Origin: Actinomadura hibisca NBRC 15177
GTDB taxonomy: Bacteria > Actinomycetota > Actinomycetes > Streptosporangiales > Streptosporangiaceae
Assembly (NCBI RefSeq): GCF_001552635.1
Contig: NZ_BCRO01000031.1
Location: forward strand, 151,279 to 215,278
Length of the DNA stretch: 64,000 bases
Direction: 5' to 3'
Shown here: one piece after another, positions 55,216 through 64,000 of the stretch
How positions within the stretch are numbered: the first letter of the stretch is position 1
Layout of the letters: each line of letters starts with the position of its first letter
Notes under the pieces: model-generated
Told to the model about the DNA's origin: nothing
Database searches by the model: none
The model's input: only the letters and a program-made list of their open reading frames with translations
Position numbers and translations under genes: made by a program

Positions 55216-56070
55216 ATGGTCAAACCCCCTCATGAGGCGATGCACCAGACCTTCCGTGACGACGATCTGCTGATCACGGCCGCCCTGCACTGCCTGAAGG
55301 GCGCCACCGTCGAGAAGGTCAGGCATGTCGACGAACTCCCCGGCGACATCACGACGCTGCTGCTGGAGGGCCGGGTCGACTCGGTGCTGATGGTGGAGCT
55401 GGACGGCGTCCCGTGCGTCCTGGCGGTGGAGGCGCAGAACGAGAAGGACGACGACAAAGAGACGCAGTGGCCGCTCTATGTGGCCTACCTGTACGCCAAG
55501 TACCGGGTCCCGGTGGCCTTGCTGGTGGTCACCAACCGGGCGAGCACGGCCGCGTGGGCCCGCCGCCCCCTGAAGGTCGAGGTGCCGCACCTGTGCACCA
55601 CGATGACGGTGCACACGATCGTGTTCGGCCCGGACAACGTGCCGCTGGTGACCGACCTGGCGCAGGCCCGCGTGAACGTGGGCTTCGCGGCCTTCGCCGC
55701 CCTGGTGCACGGACGATCACCGGAGGTGACTGGCATACTGGAGACGCTGCATGTCGCCCTGGACAGCGTTGACATCAAGACTGCCAAGAACCTCGCCCGC
55801 ATCACCTCGGCCGGTCTCATCAACCCGATGGCCAAGCAGAAGTGGAAGGAACTCATGTCCGCGCGAACCTTCGAATACCAGACCGACCTCGAAGCCGAAG
55901 GCGTAGCCAAGGGCGAAGCCAAGATGCTCCTGCACGTCCTGGACGGTCGCGGCATCACCCTGTCGGAGGAAGGCCGCGAGCGCATTGGCTCGTGCACCGA
56001 CGAAGCCCAACTCCTGGCCTGGATGGACCGCGCCCTCAACGTCACCTCCGAAGAAGAACTCTTCGCCTGA
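55216..56070 (+). CDS. PD-(D/E)XK-like protein of the actinomycete 'Rpn/DUF4351-like' group
   Basis: A 284-aa protein of a family widely repeated in Streptosporangiales. The nuclease-like core is RVDSVLMVE, then VLAVEAQNEKD (D, ExQ) and AYLYAKYRVPVALLVV, followed by helices and a C-terminus with RGITLSEEGRERIGSCTD. This recalls Rpn-type recombination-promoting nucleases, but no function is proven. The upstream 100 bp (55116-55215) is AT-rich and likely promoter. The usual repeated RAEGRAEG segment is reduced to AEGVAKGEAK. Confidence 0.75.
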   Translation: MVKPPHEAMHQTFRDDDLLITAALHCLKGATVEKVRHVDELPGDITTLLLEGRVDSVLMVELDGVPCVLAVEAQNEKDDDKETQWPLYVAYLYAKYRVPVALLVVTNRASTAAWARRPLKVEVPHLCTTMTVHTIVFGPDNVPLVTDLAQARVNVGFAAFAALVHGRSPEVTGILETLHVALDSVDIKTAKNLARITSAGLINPMAKQKWKELMSARTFEYQTDLEAEGVAKGEAKMLLHVLDGRGITLSEEGRERIGSCTDEAQLLAWMDRALNVTSEEELFA

Positions 56071-56091
56071 CACCACGCGGTGATCACACCT

Positions 56092-56121
56092 GAGGCCCGG
56101 ACCATCCACGGTCCGGGCCTC
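56092..56121 (+). terminator. Hairpin terminator after the PD-(D/E)XK-like gene
   Basis: Perfect 12-bp inverted repeat (GAGGCCCGGACC / GGTCCGGGCCTC), 6-nt loop, 21 nt after the stop. Confidence 0.7.
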
Positions 56122-56205
56122 ACCCGTTATCGCCTCGCTGGGCCTGTATGAAGAAATAAGCGACTACCCGCGCAGTTCCCCAGTCACAGGCGATGACATT
56201 TCCGC

Positions 56206-57606
56206 TCAGCCGCTTTCCGGGGTGGGGCTCTGCCCGGGTAGGGGTGCGTTATCCCGAGCGGTGTCGCGGCGCTGGGTCAGCAGGAAGCGAGCTGCTGCCA
56301 GGAAGGCCACGAGCAGGGCGGCGACGAACAGCAGCGCTACGGAAGAGCCCAGATGGTGCACCGAACTCAGGTAGCTGGACTCCGTCCGGCCATCGCTCAG
56401 CTGCGTCAAGGTCAGTGCCTCGCGGCCCCCGATCGTCAGGGCCCCCGCGATCGGGCCCAGGACGGCCGGGGTTCCGCCCCAGCGTGTCGTCTCCGGGGCC
56501 ACCGCAGCGACGGCGCAGGTCACCGTGGCCACCAGCAGAGCCAGGAGCAGGCCCGCCGGAATCCAGCGCGCCTGTGTGATCAGCTTTTCGGGAATTCCGC
56601 CGGTCGCCGCCACCAGCACGAGCAGCACCAGAGCGCTGGCCACCGCCCCGGAAGCCGCCAGGGCCGCTCGCCATCGGGTGAACCCGGCCGCGGCACCCGC
56701 CGCCAGTCCCACCAGCGCCGCCGCCACGGCGAAGACCCGGTGTTGCGGGGTCGCCGACAGGCCGAGCAACATCGGTGCAGCCATACCTGCCTGCACCGCC
56801 GCCACCGCGAGCGCGGCGACCCCTGCCCACACCCCTGCCAGCAGCGCGGCGAGCCCCGCGACGACCAGGGTTGCGAGGCCGAGCACCCCGACCATGACAT
56901 ACGAACGGCGTGCCAGCGAATCTCCGGATACCTCCAGCAGGCGGCTCACCCGGTCCAGCGTCACCACAGGCGGCAGGAACGCGATCAGTGTCGCCAGCGC
57001 TCCGGCCAGCGTGACGCGGATGCCCGGCCATCGTCCTGTCGCCCCTCGGAGCCGCGCCACCGCCACTCCGCCGCCCGCTATGGCAAGCACGGTGAGGGCG
57101 AGGAACAAGGCGTCTGTTCGCCACGGCAGGCTGAGCCAGGCGGCACCGACCAGCGTCGCGCCGACCAGTCCCGCTCCCACCGCGCAACCCGCCAGCGCCA
57201 CCCCCGCCCCAACGGAACCGTCGTCTATGAGTTCCTGGGCTGCGGCCAGCACCGCCAACAGCACCAGCGCTGCCCCCGCCGTGCCCAGGGAGCCAACGGT
57301 CGGACGGGCTTGCAGCGCTCCCACGTAAGGCGTCAGGACGGCCGGAAGTGTCAGCGCCGCTCCCGCCAAGAGCAGCCACGACCACCGGCGGACCAACACC
57401 AGGCCGACGATGACCGCCACCACCGGCAGCCCCGCCAGCAGGAGGGCATCGCTGTTCCACGGGCCGCCCGCCGTCCGGACGGCGATCGCCCTCGGTATCG
57501 GCCCCTGACCCGCCCCGGTACCGACCAGCACTCCGATTCCGGACGCCGCCACGGCGAGGATCAGTCTCCGCCGCGCCACCCGCTCATCCGACCCTTGACC
57601 GTCCAT
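56206..57606 (-). CDS. Multi-pass integral membrane protein of unknown function
   Basis: A 466-aa protein with about 12 predicted hydrophobic segments spread evenly, rich in Ala, Val and Leu, and few charged residues inside them. No transporter signature is recognised; a short polar C-terminal tail ends in PLPGQSPTPESG. It diverges from the PIMT methyltransferase with a 106-bp gap and no clear ribosome binding site. The lack of conserved motifs prevents assignment; membrane biosynthesis or a stabilising partner are possible. Confidence 0.7.
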   Translation of the reverse strand: MDGQGSDERVARRRLILAVAASGIGVLVGTGAGQGPIPRAIAVRTAGGPWNSDALLLAGLPVVAVIVGLVLVRRWSWLLLAGAALTLPAVLTPYVGALQARPTVGSLGTAGAALVLLAVLAAAQELIDDGSVGAGVALAGCAVGAGLVGATLVGAAWLSLPWRTDALFLALTVLAIAGGGVAVARLRGATGRWPGIRVTLAGALATLIAFLPPVVTLDRVSRLLEVSGDSLARRSYVMVGVLGLATLVVAGLAALLAGVWAGVAALAVAAVQAGMAAPMLLGLSATPQHRVFAVAAALVGLAAGAAAGFTRWRAALAASGAVASALVLLVLVAATGGIPEKLITQARWIPAGLLLALLVATVTCAVAAVAPETTRWGGTPAVLGPIAGALTIGGREALTLTQLSDGRTESSYLSSVHHLGSSVALLFVAALLVAFLAAARFLLTQRRDTARDNAPLPGQSPTPESG

Positions 57607-57712
57607 GCCGACGACGGTCGCACGAAACGATCACCCTGTCGTGAGTACCGGTACTCATTCGCGGGCATCGATTCGATCACGGCCGCCCGCCCCGACCACC
57701 CCGGGACTTCCG

Positions 57713-58897
57713 ATGAGCACCGACACCGCCGGTCCCGGCCCGGCCCGCGCCCGCCTCGCCGACCAGCTCACCGAGCACGGCGACCTGCGCTCACCTGCGA
57801 TCCAGGCCGCGTTCCGCGCCGTGCCGCGCCACCTCTTCCTCCCGGGCACCCCGGTCGCCGACGCCTACACCGACGAGGTCGTGGTCACCAAGCGCGACGC
57901 CGACGGCAACGCGCTCAGCTCCGCCAGCCAGCCCACCATCGTCGCGCGCATGCTGGAGCAGGCCCGGCCGCGGCCGGGTCAGCGCGTCCTGGAGATCGGC
58001 GCGGGCACCGGCTACAACGCCGCCCTGTTGCGCGAGCTGGTCGGCGGAACCGGCCAGGTCACCACCATCGACATCTACGACGATGTCGTGCACGATGCCC
58101 GCCGCAACCTGGCCGCCACCGGCTACGGCGACGTCCAGGTCCGCAAAGGCGACGGCGCGGACGGCGCGCCCGACCGTGCCCCCTTCGACCTCATCGTGGT
58201 GACCGCCGGAGCCTGGGACATCCCCGCCGCCTGGTGGGCCCAGCTCGCCCCGCACGGCCGCGTCGTCGTCCCGCTGCGCTGGCGCGGCCTCACCCGATCC
58301 CTGGCCCTCGACCACCGGCCCGGCCCGCCCGCCTCGCTCACCGCCACCTCCCTGCACCTGTGCGGCTTCATCGCCATGACCGGCCCCAGCGACGGCGAAC
58401 GCGCGGTGCCCATCGCTGACGACGTGGTGCTGATGGCCGACGAGGACCAGGACTTCGGCGACCTGCACGGCGTCCTCGACCAGCCGCGCGCCGAGGTCTG
58501 GTCCGGTGTGGTCATCGGCGGCGACCAGTCCTTGGAGGGGATCTGGTTGCGCATGGCCGCCGCCGAACCCGGCACCTGCCGTATCAAGGCCGCCCCCATC
58601 GCCGTAGCCACCGGTCGCGTCAACCCCGCCACCACCGTCAACCCCGCCCTCGCCGAACACGGTTCCTTGGCCTACCTGGCGATCCGCCGCACCGCCGAGG
58701 ACAACTCGCGCGGCGAGATAGGCGCGATCACCCACGGCCCACACGCCGAAGACCTGGGCGAACGCATCGTCGCGCAGGTCCGGGCCTGGGCCGCCGCCCC
58801 CGACGCCCACCCCGCCATCACCCTGTACCCGGCGGCCACTCCTGCCCACGGGCCGACCGTCCCCAAGCGGGACAGCGTCCTTCTCATGAGCTGGTGA
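57713..58897 (+). CDS. PIMT-family methyltransferase (FxLD-system / FxlM-like)
   Basis: A 394-aa enzyme: the N-terminal PIMT domain (about 1-215) has the SSASQPTIVARM active-site helix and SAM motif VLEIGAGTGYNAALL (92-106), followed by about 180 residues with a C-terminal domain. The length matches the FxLD-type PIMT methyltransferases that modify lanthipeptide-like precursors, rather than the 200-aa repair enzyme. No FxLD precursor or lantibiotic dehydratase is found in the window, so it may be an orphan or act on another Asp peptide. ATG at 57713 is chosen as the domain start; the frame stays open upstream. Confidence 0.8.
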   Translation: MSTDTAGPGPARARLADQLTEHGDLRSPAIQAAFRAVPRHLFLPGTPVADAYTDEVVVTKRDADGNALSSASQPTIVARMLEQARPRPGQRVLEIGAGTGYNAALLRELVGGTGQVTTIDIYDDVVHDARRNLAATGYGDVQVRKGDGADGAPDRAPFDLIVVTAGAWDIPAAWWAQLAPHGRVVVPLRWRGLTRSLALDHRPGPPASLTATSLHLCGFIAMTGPSDGERAVPIADDVVLMADEDQDFGDLHGVLDQPRAEVWSGVVIGGDQSLEGIWLRMAAAEPGTCRIKAAPIAVATGRVNPATTVNPALAEHGSLAYLAIRRTAEDNSRGEIGAITHGPHAEDLGERIVAQVRAWAAAPDAHPAITLYPAATPAHGPTVPKRDSVLLMSW

Positions 58898-59043
58898 CCA
58901 CCGGGCTTGCGCGCCTCGTACCCCAACTGCCAGACGGTGCTCCTTGACCTTCGCGCTCGGACGGCCGCCCAGGTGGAACATCACCGCGGTCGAGGCGGCG
59001 ATGACGGGCCGCCGATCACGATGACTTCGGTGTTCTCCGTCAT
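58885..59043 (-). pseudogene. Deleted remnant of an FAD-dependent oxidoreductase
   Basis: From the ATG at 59043 the minus frame reads MTENTEVIVIGG, the start of NADH-dehydrogenase-like flavoproteins, then stops. A second frame gives FHLGGRPSAKVKE and the first frame resumes with STVWQLGYEARKPGGHQLM, the characteristic C-terminus of the same protein group. So about 350 codons have been lost and a frameshift remains. It overlaps the 3' end of the PIMT gene. Confidence 0.5.
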
Positions 59044-59125
59044 GGTGTCTCCGTTTTCGGGGACTCGACGTCAGGACTCCGCGCCGCCGACAGATGTGAC
59101 ACCGTGTGAGGCGGATCACCTGCGT

Positions 59126-59156
59126 GGGCGGCGCCGCTCCGGGAGCGGCGCCGCCC
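59126..59156 (-). terminator. Terminator after LLM gene
   Basis: Perfect 14-bp inverted repeat (GGGCGGCGCCGCTC / GAGCGGCGCCGCCC), 3-nt loop, just downstream of the stop at 59163. Confidence 0.75.
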
Positions 59157-59162
59157 CTCGCG

Positions 59163-60212
59163 TCACTGGAACGCGGGCATCAGGTGCTCGTGCACCAGGC
59201 GCAGCTGGGTGTCGACGTCCGCGACGCCCTCCAGCTCGCGGCCGGTGAACGACTTCACCAGCGCCGAGTCGGTGATGGCCAGGATCATGTGGTTCACGCC
59301 GGTCGGCGCGATGTCCTTCTCGATCTTGGCGCGGACCTCGTCGGGGGTGCCGGCGATCGACAACTTCTCGGTGATCTCCGGGGTGGTCAGCTCGATGCCG
59401 CGGGCCAGGTCGCCCGCGCCGATCGCCTCGATGATCGGGGCCACGTCGGCGGGCGAGACGCCGTTGCGCTCCAGCTGCTCGGCCGGCATCGCCGAGGCGT
59501 ACAGGCCGACCATGCTGCGCGCGGCCTGCTTGGCGGCCTCGGAGTCGGGGCCGGTCGCGAACACGACCCAGGCGCCGATGTCCAGGGAGCGCCAGTCCTT
59601 GCCCGCCCGCTCGGCGCCGATGCGGAAGTGCTCGACCGCGTACTCGTACGCCTCGCGCGAGTAGCTGAGCGCGTGGTGCACGCCGTCGGACAGCTCACCG
59701 GCCGCCTCGAACGACTTCGGCCCGCGCATCGCGCCGATCTTGACGGGCAGCCGCTCCTGCACCGGGCGGGCGAAGGTGAACAGCCCGTCGTAGGAGTAGA
59801 ACTCGCCGTCGCGGGTGATGGTGCCCTCGTCCAGCAGCGTGCGGACGACCGCGACGGCCTCCTTGACGCGGGTCAGCGGCTTGGTCTTCGTCCAGTCGAT
59901 CTTGTACTGGGCCAGCACGCCGAAGTTGCCCGAGCCCAGCACGACCTCGGCGCGGCCGCCGGTCAGCTCGTCCAGGGTGGCGGCGGCCTGGGCGATCAGG
60001 GTCGGCTCGCGCAGCGTCACCGCCGACACGCTCGGGCCCATCTTGATCTGCGAGGTCTGCGCGGCGGCGGCGGCGAACAGCAGCCACAGGTCCTTGTGCC
60101 AGGGTTCGTCGGCGGCGTAGACGGCGTGGTAGCCCAGCTCGTCGGCCAGCCTGATCGAGGCCAGCGACTCGGTGAGGGGGTAGTCGGGGAGCATGGCGTA
60201 GCTGAACTTCAC
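59163..60212 (-). CDS. LLM-class (F420-dependent) oxidoreductase
   Basis: A 349-aa luciferase-like TIM barrel of the F420-dependent Mer/Fgd type: MKFSYAMLPDYPLTES and a beta-strand array with GSGNFGVLAQY, GAMRGPKSFEAA and WVVFATGPDSEAA. These enzymes use F420H2 or FMN to reduce or oxidise alcohols and nitro/imine compounds; the substrate is unknown. It is the second gene after a solute-binding lipoprotein (52 bp gap) and probably in one operon with it. Confidence 0.9.
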   Translation of the reverse strand: MKFSYAMLPDYPLTESLASIRLADELGYHAVYAADEPWHKDLWLLFAAAAAQTSQIKMGPSVSAVTLREPTLIAQAAATLDELTGGRAEVVLGSGNFGVLAQYKIDWTKTKPLTRVKEAVAVVRTLLDEGTITRDGEFYSYDGLFTFARPVQERLPVKIGAMRGPKSFEAAGELSDGVHHALSYSREAYEYAVEHFRIGAERAGKDWRSLDIGAWVVFATGPDSEAAKQAARSMVGLYASAMPAEQLERNGVSPADVAPIIEAIGAGDLARGIELTTPEITEKLSIAGTPDEVRAKIEKDIAPTGVNHMILAITDSALVKSFTGRELEGVADVDTQLRLVHEHLMPAFQ

Positions 60213-60264
60213 GGACAGGCCTTTCCTTGTTGGGGGGATGGAACGGTTCCTGTGTGGTTCGGGG

Positions 60265-61536
60265 TCAGCCCTTGATCTGCGTCCATGCCTGGGACCAGCG
60301 CGCGTAGTCCACGCACGTGTCGTCCCGGTCGTCGCCGCAGTCGCGGACGGGGGTCTTCCAGAACGCGACCCGCTTGTAGAAGGCGGCGTCGCCCACGTGG
60401 AAGGTGTTGCAGAAGCCCCGCGCGGTGTACCGGCACGCCTGCGGGTTGGCGGGCGCCTGGCCGAACCACTGGCCGACCTGGGCCTGCACCTTGGCGGTGG
60501 TGATCCAGTTCATCCAGCGGTACATGCAGTTGGGGTGCTGGGCCTTGGAGGAGACCATCCAGGTGTCGGACCAGCCGGTGGCGCCCTCGACGGGGATGGT
60601 GGTGGCGACCGGGGCCTTCTGGTCGCGGGCCAGGTTGGCGGTCACCTGCCAGGCGGTGCCCGCGTGGATGTCACCGATCTTGAACGACTGGATCTCGTCC
60701 AGGTAGCTGTGCCAGTACTGCACGACGTTCGGGCGCTGCTTTTTCAGCAGGTCCACCGCCGCCTCGAACTGCTCGTCCGACAGCGCGTAGGGGTCGGTGA
60801 TGCCGAGATCGGGCCGGTGCGCCTTGAGGTACAGCGCGGCGTCGGCGATGTAGATCGGCGAGTCGTAGGCCGCGAGGTTGCCCGCGGCCGGCGAGTCGGG
60901 GTCCCACATCACCTTCCACGAGGTGAGGCCCTGCGGGAACTTGTCGGTGCGGTACATCAGCATGTTGGCGCCGTAGCCGTGCGGCACCCCGTACATCTGG
61001 CCGCCCGCCGAGTTGTAGGGCTGGTCCTTCAGGAACGGGGCGATGTCGCCGTAGTTGGTGAGCAGCGCGGTGTTCACCGGCGCGACGTCGCCGCCGTAGA
61101 TGAGCCGCACGCTGGCGTCGCCGGAGGCGGACACGCCGTCGTAGCGGCCCGACTTCATCAGCGCGACCATCGAGTCGGAGGTGTCGGCGATCTTCGCCGA
61201 CACCCGGCAGCCGGTGGCGCGGGTGAACGGGGTGACCCAGTCGACCTTCTTGTCGCTGGAGCCGTTCTCGGCGTAGCCGGCCCACACCACCAGGTCGAGC
61301 CGGCCCTCGCCGGGGCCGATGGTCTGCTGCACGGCGATCCGCGGCAGGGGCGTGCCCTGGCCGCCGGAGGAGCCGCTGCACGCGCCCGCCGTCGCCGCCG
61401 TGAGCAGGGCGAGCAACGCCGCCAGGCGGGTGGGGCGGCCGGCTCCGCGCGGGCGGGGTCGTCGGGGGCGCCGTCCCAGGGGGAGCCGGGCGGGAACGGC
61501 GCGCGGACGGTCTTCGGGCGGGGTCCTGAAGATCAC
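60265..61536 (-). CDS. ABC transporter solute-binding lipoprotein (PotD-like)
   Basis: A 423-aa lipoprotein. After a long basic N-terminus and a hydrophobic stretch (about 38-50) the lipobox is TAGAC (Cys53). The mature part is a type II periplasmic binding fold with LVVWAGYAENG and DKKVDWVTPFTRATGC, similar to PotD/spermidine or polyamine-binding proteins. No permease or ATPase genes are adjacent. GTG at 61536 is selected because no other start fits the signal peptide, although the ribosome site is poor. Divergent from a histidine kinase gene. Confidence 0.85.
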   Translation of the reverse strand: MIFRTPPEDRPRAVPARLPLGRRPRRPRPRGAGRPTRLAALLALLTAATAGACSGSSGGQGTPLPRIAVQQTIGPGEGRLDLVVWAGYAENGSSDKKVDWVTPFTRATGCRVSAKIADTSDSMVALMKSGRYDGVSASGDASVRLIYGGDVAPVNTALLTNYGDIAPFLKDQPYNSAGGQMYGVPHGYGANMLMYRTDKFPQGLTSWKVMWDPDSPAAGNLAAYDSPIYIADAALYLKAHRPDLGITDPYALSDEQFEAAVDLLKKQRPNVVQYWHSYLDEIQSFKIGDIHAGTAWQVTANLARDQKAPVATTIPVEGATGWSDTWMVSSKAQHPNCMYRWMNWITTAKVQAQVGQWFGQAPANPQACRYTARGFCNTFHVGDAAFYKRVAFWKTPVRDCGDDRDDTCVDYARWSQAWTQIKG

Positions 61537-61705
61537 TGAACGGGATTGTAGAGGGACAGGGCGCGTCCGTGTCACGCGAAACGACAAGATCGATTCCTTT
61601 GCCGGTCGGGTGCGCAAACCGGTGCGAACGGTTGTAGGGTCTCCTGCATCCAGTGACCGACAGCTCCCGACACGCCCGTCTCCGTCACCGTCAAGGGACC
61701 GTTGA

Positions 61706-64000
61706 GTGGGATCACGCACCAGCCGCCGGCGGCCCCGCCCGGGGACCGCCCGCTTCCGCACCGTCCGTTTCAAAGTCGTCTCGCTCGTCCTGGTCTCGCT
61801 GGTCTCGCTGGCCACGCTGTGGGCGTTCGCCGCGAGCCTGACGCTCGGCGAGGGCCTGAACCTGCGCAACGTCCGCACCGTCCAGGAGCACTTCGCCTAC
61901 CCCTCCGGCGCGCTCGGCAGCGCGCTCCAGGCCGAGCGCCGCCTCACGCTGGTGTTCCTCGGCAGCCGCGCCCCCGGCGACCGCGCCGCGATGGAGTCGG
62001 GCCGCCTGGTCACCGACCGGCAGGCCGCGCTGTTCCGCCGGCTGGCCGGCGACCGGGGCGCCCAGGACGTCGCGCCCGACCAGGCCCGCCGCCTCGCCGG
62101 CGAGGTCACCGGCGGGCTGAACGCGCTGCCCGCCCGCCGCGCCGCCATCGACTCCGGCGCCACCGCCCGCCCGCAGGCGTTCGCCGACTACAGCGGGCTG
62201 CTCGGTGGCATCGGAGCGCTCCAGGGCTCGTTGTCCACGCTCAGCAACCCCGAGGTCGCCAAGGACGCCCGCGACCAGCTCGCGCTGGCCCGCGCCCGCG
62301 AGGCGCTGGCGCAGGAGGACGCGCACCTGGCGGGCGCGCTGGCCGCCGGCCGGATGACGCGCGCCGAGCACGCCGACTTCGTCAAGCTGGTGGGCACCCA
62401 GCGCTCGTTGTTCGGCCTCGCCGCGCCCGAGCTGCGGCCCGGCGACCGCGCCTACTTCGGCCGCGTCACCGGCACCCCCGAGTACGCCCGGCTGCGCTCG
62501 CTGGAGGACCGCGTCACCACCGCGTCCCGGCTCTCCCGCGTCGCCCAGGACCTGCCGGTGTTGTGGAAGACCACCGCCGACGCCAACCTGACCCGGCTGC
62601 GCGGCCTGGAGCTGTCGCTGTCCGCGCAGGCCGAGCGGCGCGCCGAGCCGATCTCCGACACCATCCTGCTGCGCGTGGTGCTGGCCGGCGCGCTCGGCCT
62701 GGTCGCGGTGGTGGCGACGGTCGTGCTGGCGATCTGGGTCGCCCGCTCGGTCATCCGCGACCTGTCGGGGCTGCGCCGCGAGGCCCTGGACCTGGCCGAC
62801 CGCCGGCTGCCGGGCGTCATCGCCCGGCTGCGCCGCGGCGACGAGGTGGACGTGGCCGCCGAGGCGCCGCCGCTGTCGTTCCGCACCGGCGAGATCGACG
62901 AGGTCGGCCAGGCGTTCAACGCCGCCCGCCGCACCGCCATCCAGGGCGCCGTCGAGGAGGCCGCGCTGCGCCGCGGCATCGGCGAGGTCTTCGTCAACCT
63001 GGCCCGCCGCAGCCAGACGCTGCTGCACCGCCAGCTCAAGCTGCTGGACGCCATGGAGCGCCGGGTCGCCGACCCCGACGACCTGGAGGACCTGTTCCGC
63101 ATCGACCACCTCGCCACCCGCATGCGCCGGCACGCCGAGGGCCTGATCATCCTGTCCGGGCAGACGCCCGGCCGCGGCTGGCGCAATCCGGTCGGGGTCA
63201 TCGACGTCGCCCGCGCCGCCGCCTCGGAGGTGGAGGACTACACCCGGGTGTCGGTCGCGCCGATGCCGCCCGCCGCCATCTCCGGCGTCGCGGTCGCCGA
63301 CGTCGTGCACCTGCTGGCCGAGCTGATCGAGAACGCCGCCGCGTTCTCGCCGCCGCACACCACCGTGCAGGTCACCGGGCAGCAGGTCGCGCACGGCTTC
63401 TCCATCGAGATCGAGGACCGCGGCCTCGGCATGGACCCCGAGCGGCTGGCCGAGGCCAACGCCCGGTTCGCCGCGCCGCCCGAGTTCGACCTGTCCGACA
63501 GCGCCCAGCTCGGCCTGTTCGTCGTCGGCCGGCTGGCGCGGCGGCACAACGTGCGGGTCACCCTGCGCACCTCGCCGTTCGGCGGGATGACCGCCATCGT
63601 GCTGCTGCCCGAGGAGCTGGTGGTGCGGGCCTGCGACGGCCGGGACGAGCCCGACGACGCGCCGCTCGCGCTGACCCGACGCAGCGAGGACGCCCTGGTC
63701 ACCGCCGGTGTCGTGCACGGCCGCCGGCACGTCGCCGAGCTGTCCGCCGGGCCGCCCGACCGCGACGCCGACCCGCTGCTCGCCCCGGTCGAGCGGCTCA
63801 TCACCGCCGCCCCCGAGCCCGACGAGCCGCCGCCGCCCCGGCCGCTGCGCTCGCCCGAGCAGATCCGGGGCCGCGAGCCGTCCCGCCCGCAGGCCGTGTC
63901 CCACCCCGAACCCCCGCCGGGCGCGCCGCGTCCGGAACGTCCCCCGGCCGCGCCGCGCGGCGAGCGCCTGCCGCCCGCGCAGCGCCCCGAACGCCCGCCC
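61706..64000 (+). CDS. NIT-domain sensor histidine kinase of a conservon (CvnA-like), cut by window end
   Basis: An open frame of 765 codons running off the window. GTG at 61706 follows AAGGGA. TM1 (about 17-45) is followed by an extracellular nitrate/nitrite-sensing-like helical domain (about 55-290), TM2 (about 322-348), a HAMP-like stretch, then VFVNLARRSQTLLHRQLKLL and DHLATRMRRHAEGLIIL, with the ATPase N-box ELIENAAAFSP and DRGLGM. The end is a long Pro-rich tail. This is the first protein of the actinomycete conservon (kinase, roadblock, DUF742, GTPase), so the partners should follow beyond the window. Confidence 0.88.
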   Translation, partial: MGSRTSRRRPRPGTARFRTVRFKVVSLVLVSLVSLATLWAFAASLTLGEGLNLRNVRTVQEHFAYPSGALGSALQAERRLTLVFLGSRAPGDRAAMESGRLVTDRQAALFRRLAGDRGAQDVAPDQARRLAGEVTGGLNALPARRAAIDSGATARPQAFADYSGLLGGIGALQGSLSTLSNPEVAKDARDQLALARAREALAQEDAHLAGALAAGRMTRAEHADFVKLVGTQRSLFGLAAPELRPGDRAYFGRVTGTPEYARLRSLEDRVTTASRLSRVAQDLPVLWKTTADANLTRLRGLELSLSAQAERRAEPISDTILLRVVLAGALGLVAVVATVVLAIWVARSVIRDLSGLRREALDLADRRLPGVIARLRRGDEVDVAAEAPPLSFRTGEIDEVGQAFNAARRTAIQGAVEEAALRRGIGEVFVNLARRSQTLLHRQLKLLDAMERRVADPDDLEDLFRIDHLATRMRRHAEGLIILSGQTPGRGWRNPVGVIDVARAAASEVEDYTRVSVAPMPPAAISGVAVADVVHLLAELIENAAAFSPPHTTVQVTGQQVAHGFSIEIEDRGLGMDPERLAEANARFAAPPEFDLSDSAQLGLFVVGRLARRHNVRVTLRTSPFGGMTAIVLLPEELVVRACDGRDEPDDAPLALTRRSEDALVTAGVVHGRRHVAELSAGPPDRDADPLLAPVERLITAAPEPDEPPPPRPLRSPEQIRGREPSRPQAVSHPEPPPGAPRPERPPAAPRGERLPPAQRPERPP

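Noticed and set aside
61712..63904. 730-codon minus-strand frame near the window end
   Set aside because: It is a shadow of the NIT-domain histidine kinase whose real frame stays open to the window edge.

Overview
The window is high-GC actinomycete DNA. The pointers are GTG/TTG starts, strong GC bias at third codon positions, a DtxR/DmdR-type iron box, an F420-type LLM oxidoreductase, a mycothiol/thioredoxin-type ArsC and a conservon-type sensor kinase. The gene mix fits Thermomonosporaceae/Streptosporangiales (Actinomadura-like), but the family is inferred. No rRNA, tRNA or CRISPR array was seen.

0-6.5 kb: secreted proteins (a four-Cys secreted protein, an S8 protease, a ricin-type lectin), a catalytically degraded IS4-type transposase, a frameshifted protease-tail remnant, and an ECF41 sigma factor facing its carboxymuconolactone-decarboxylase-like partner across two matching promoters. 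6.6-12.4 kb: a Uma2-type gene with a near-palindromic operator, a complete rpoB standing alone (no rplJ/rplL before it, no rpoC after it) with substitutions in the rifampicin clusters, and a holin-like/amidase pair. 12.6-20.4 kb: an orphan ctaD, an amine oxidase, a VOC protein, a second SnoaL-tailed sigma factor, an atypical SDR, and a hydrolase-MerR pair.

20.4-26.8 kb holds the most interesting locus. A fatty-acid desaturase diverges from a tight operon encoding a P450-like protein, a cyclooxygenase/dioxygenase-like haem protein, an alpha/beta hydrolase fused to an acetoacetate-decarboxylase-like domain, and a 72-aa protein. The P450 lacks the I-helix Thr and has Asn there; the dioxygenase keeps the radical Tyr and proximal His but lacks the distal His. 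Together they look like a split version of the fungal Ppo/linoleate diol synthase enzymes, so a bacterial oxylipin pathway is proposed.

26.8-37.6 kb: a LysR-controlled PLP dehydratase, an ABM monooxygenase, then a beta-oxidation locus (acyl-CoA ligase, hydrolase, acyl-CoA dehydrogenase, AraC regulator, thiolase, FadB-like fusion). 37.9-41.7 kb: an arsenic island (arsM, arsR, arsC, acr3, arsR, arsI) with visible operators. 42-53.4 kb: a phosphotransferase, a truncated regulator, and a siderophore/iron locus: SIP-methyltransferase fusion, two half ABC transporters, binding lipoprotein, ATPase, two FecCD permeases and an AraC regulator beside an iron box. 53.7-64 kb: a trypsin-like protease and a small membrane protein sharing a motif, a PD-(D/E)XK-like protein, a 12-TM protein, an FxLD-type PIMT methyltransferase, an oxidoreductase remnant, an LLM enzyme, a solute-binding lipoprotein, and a NIT-domain histidine kinase that runs off the window end.
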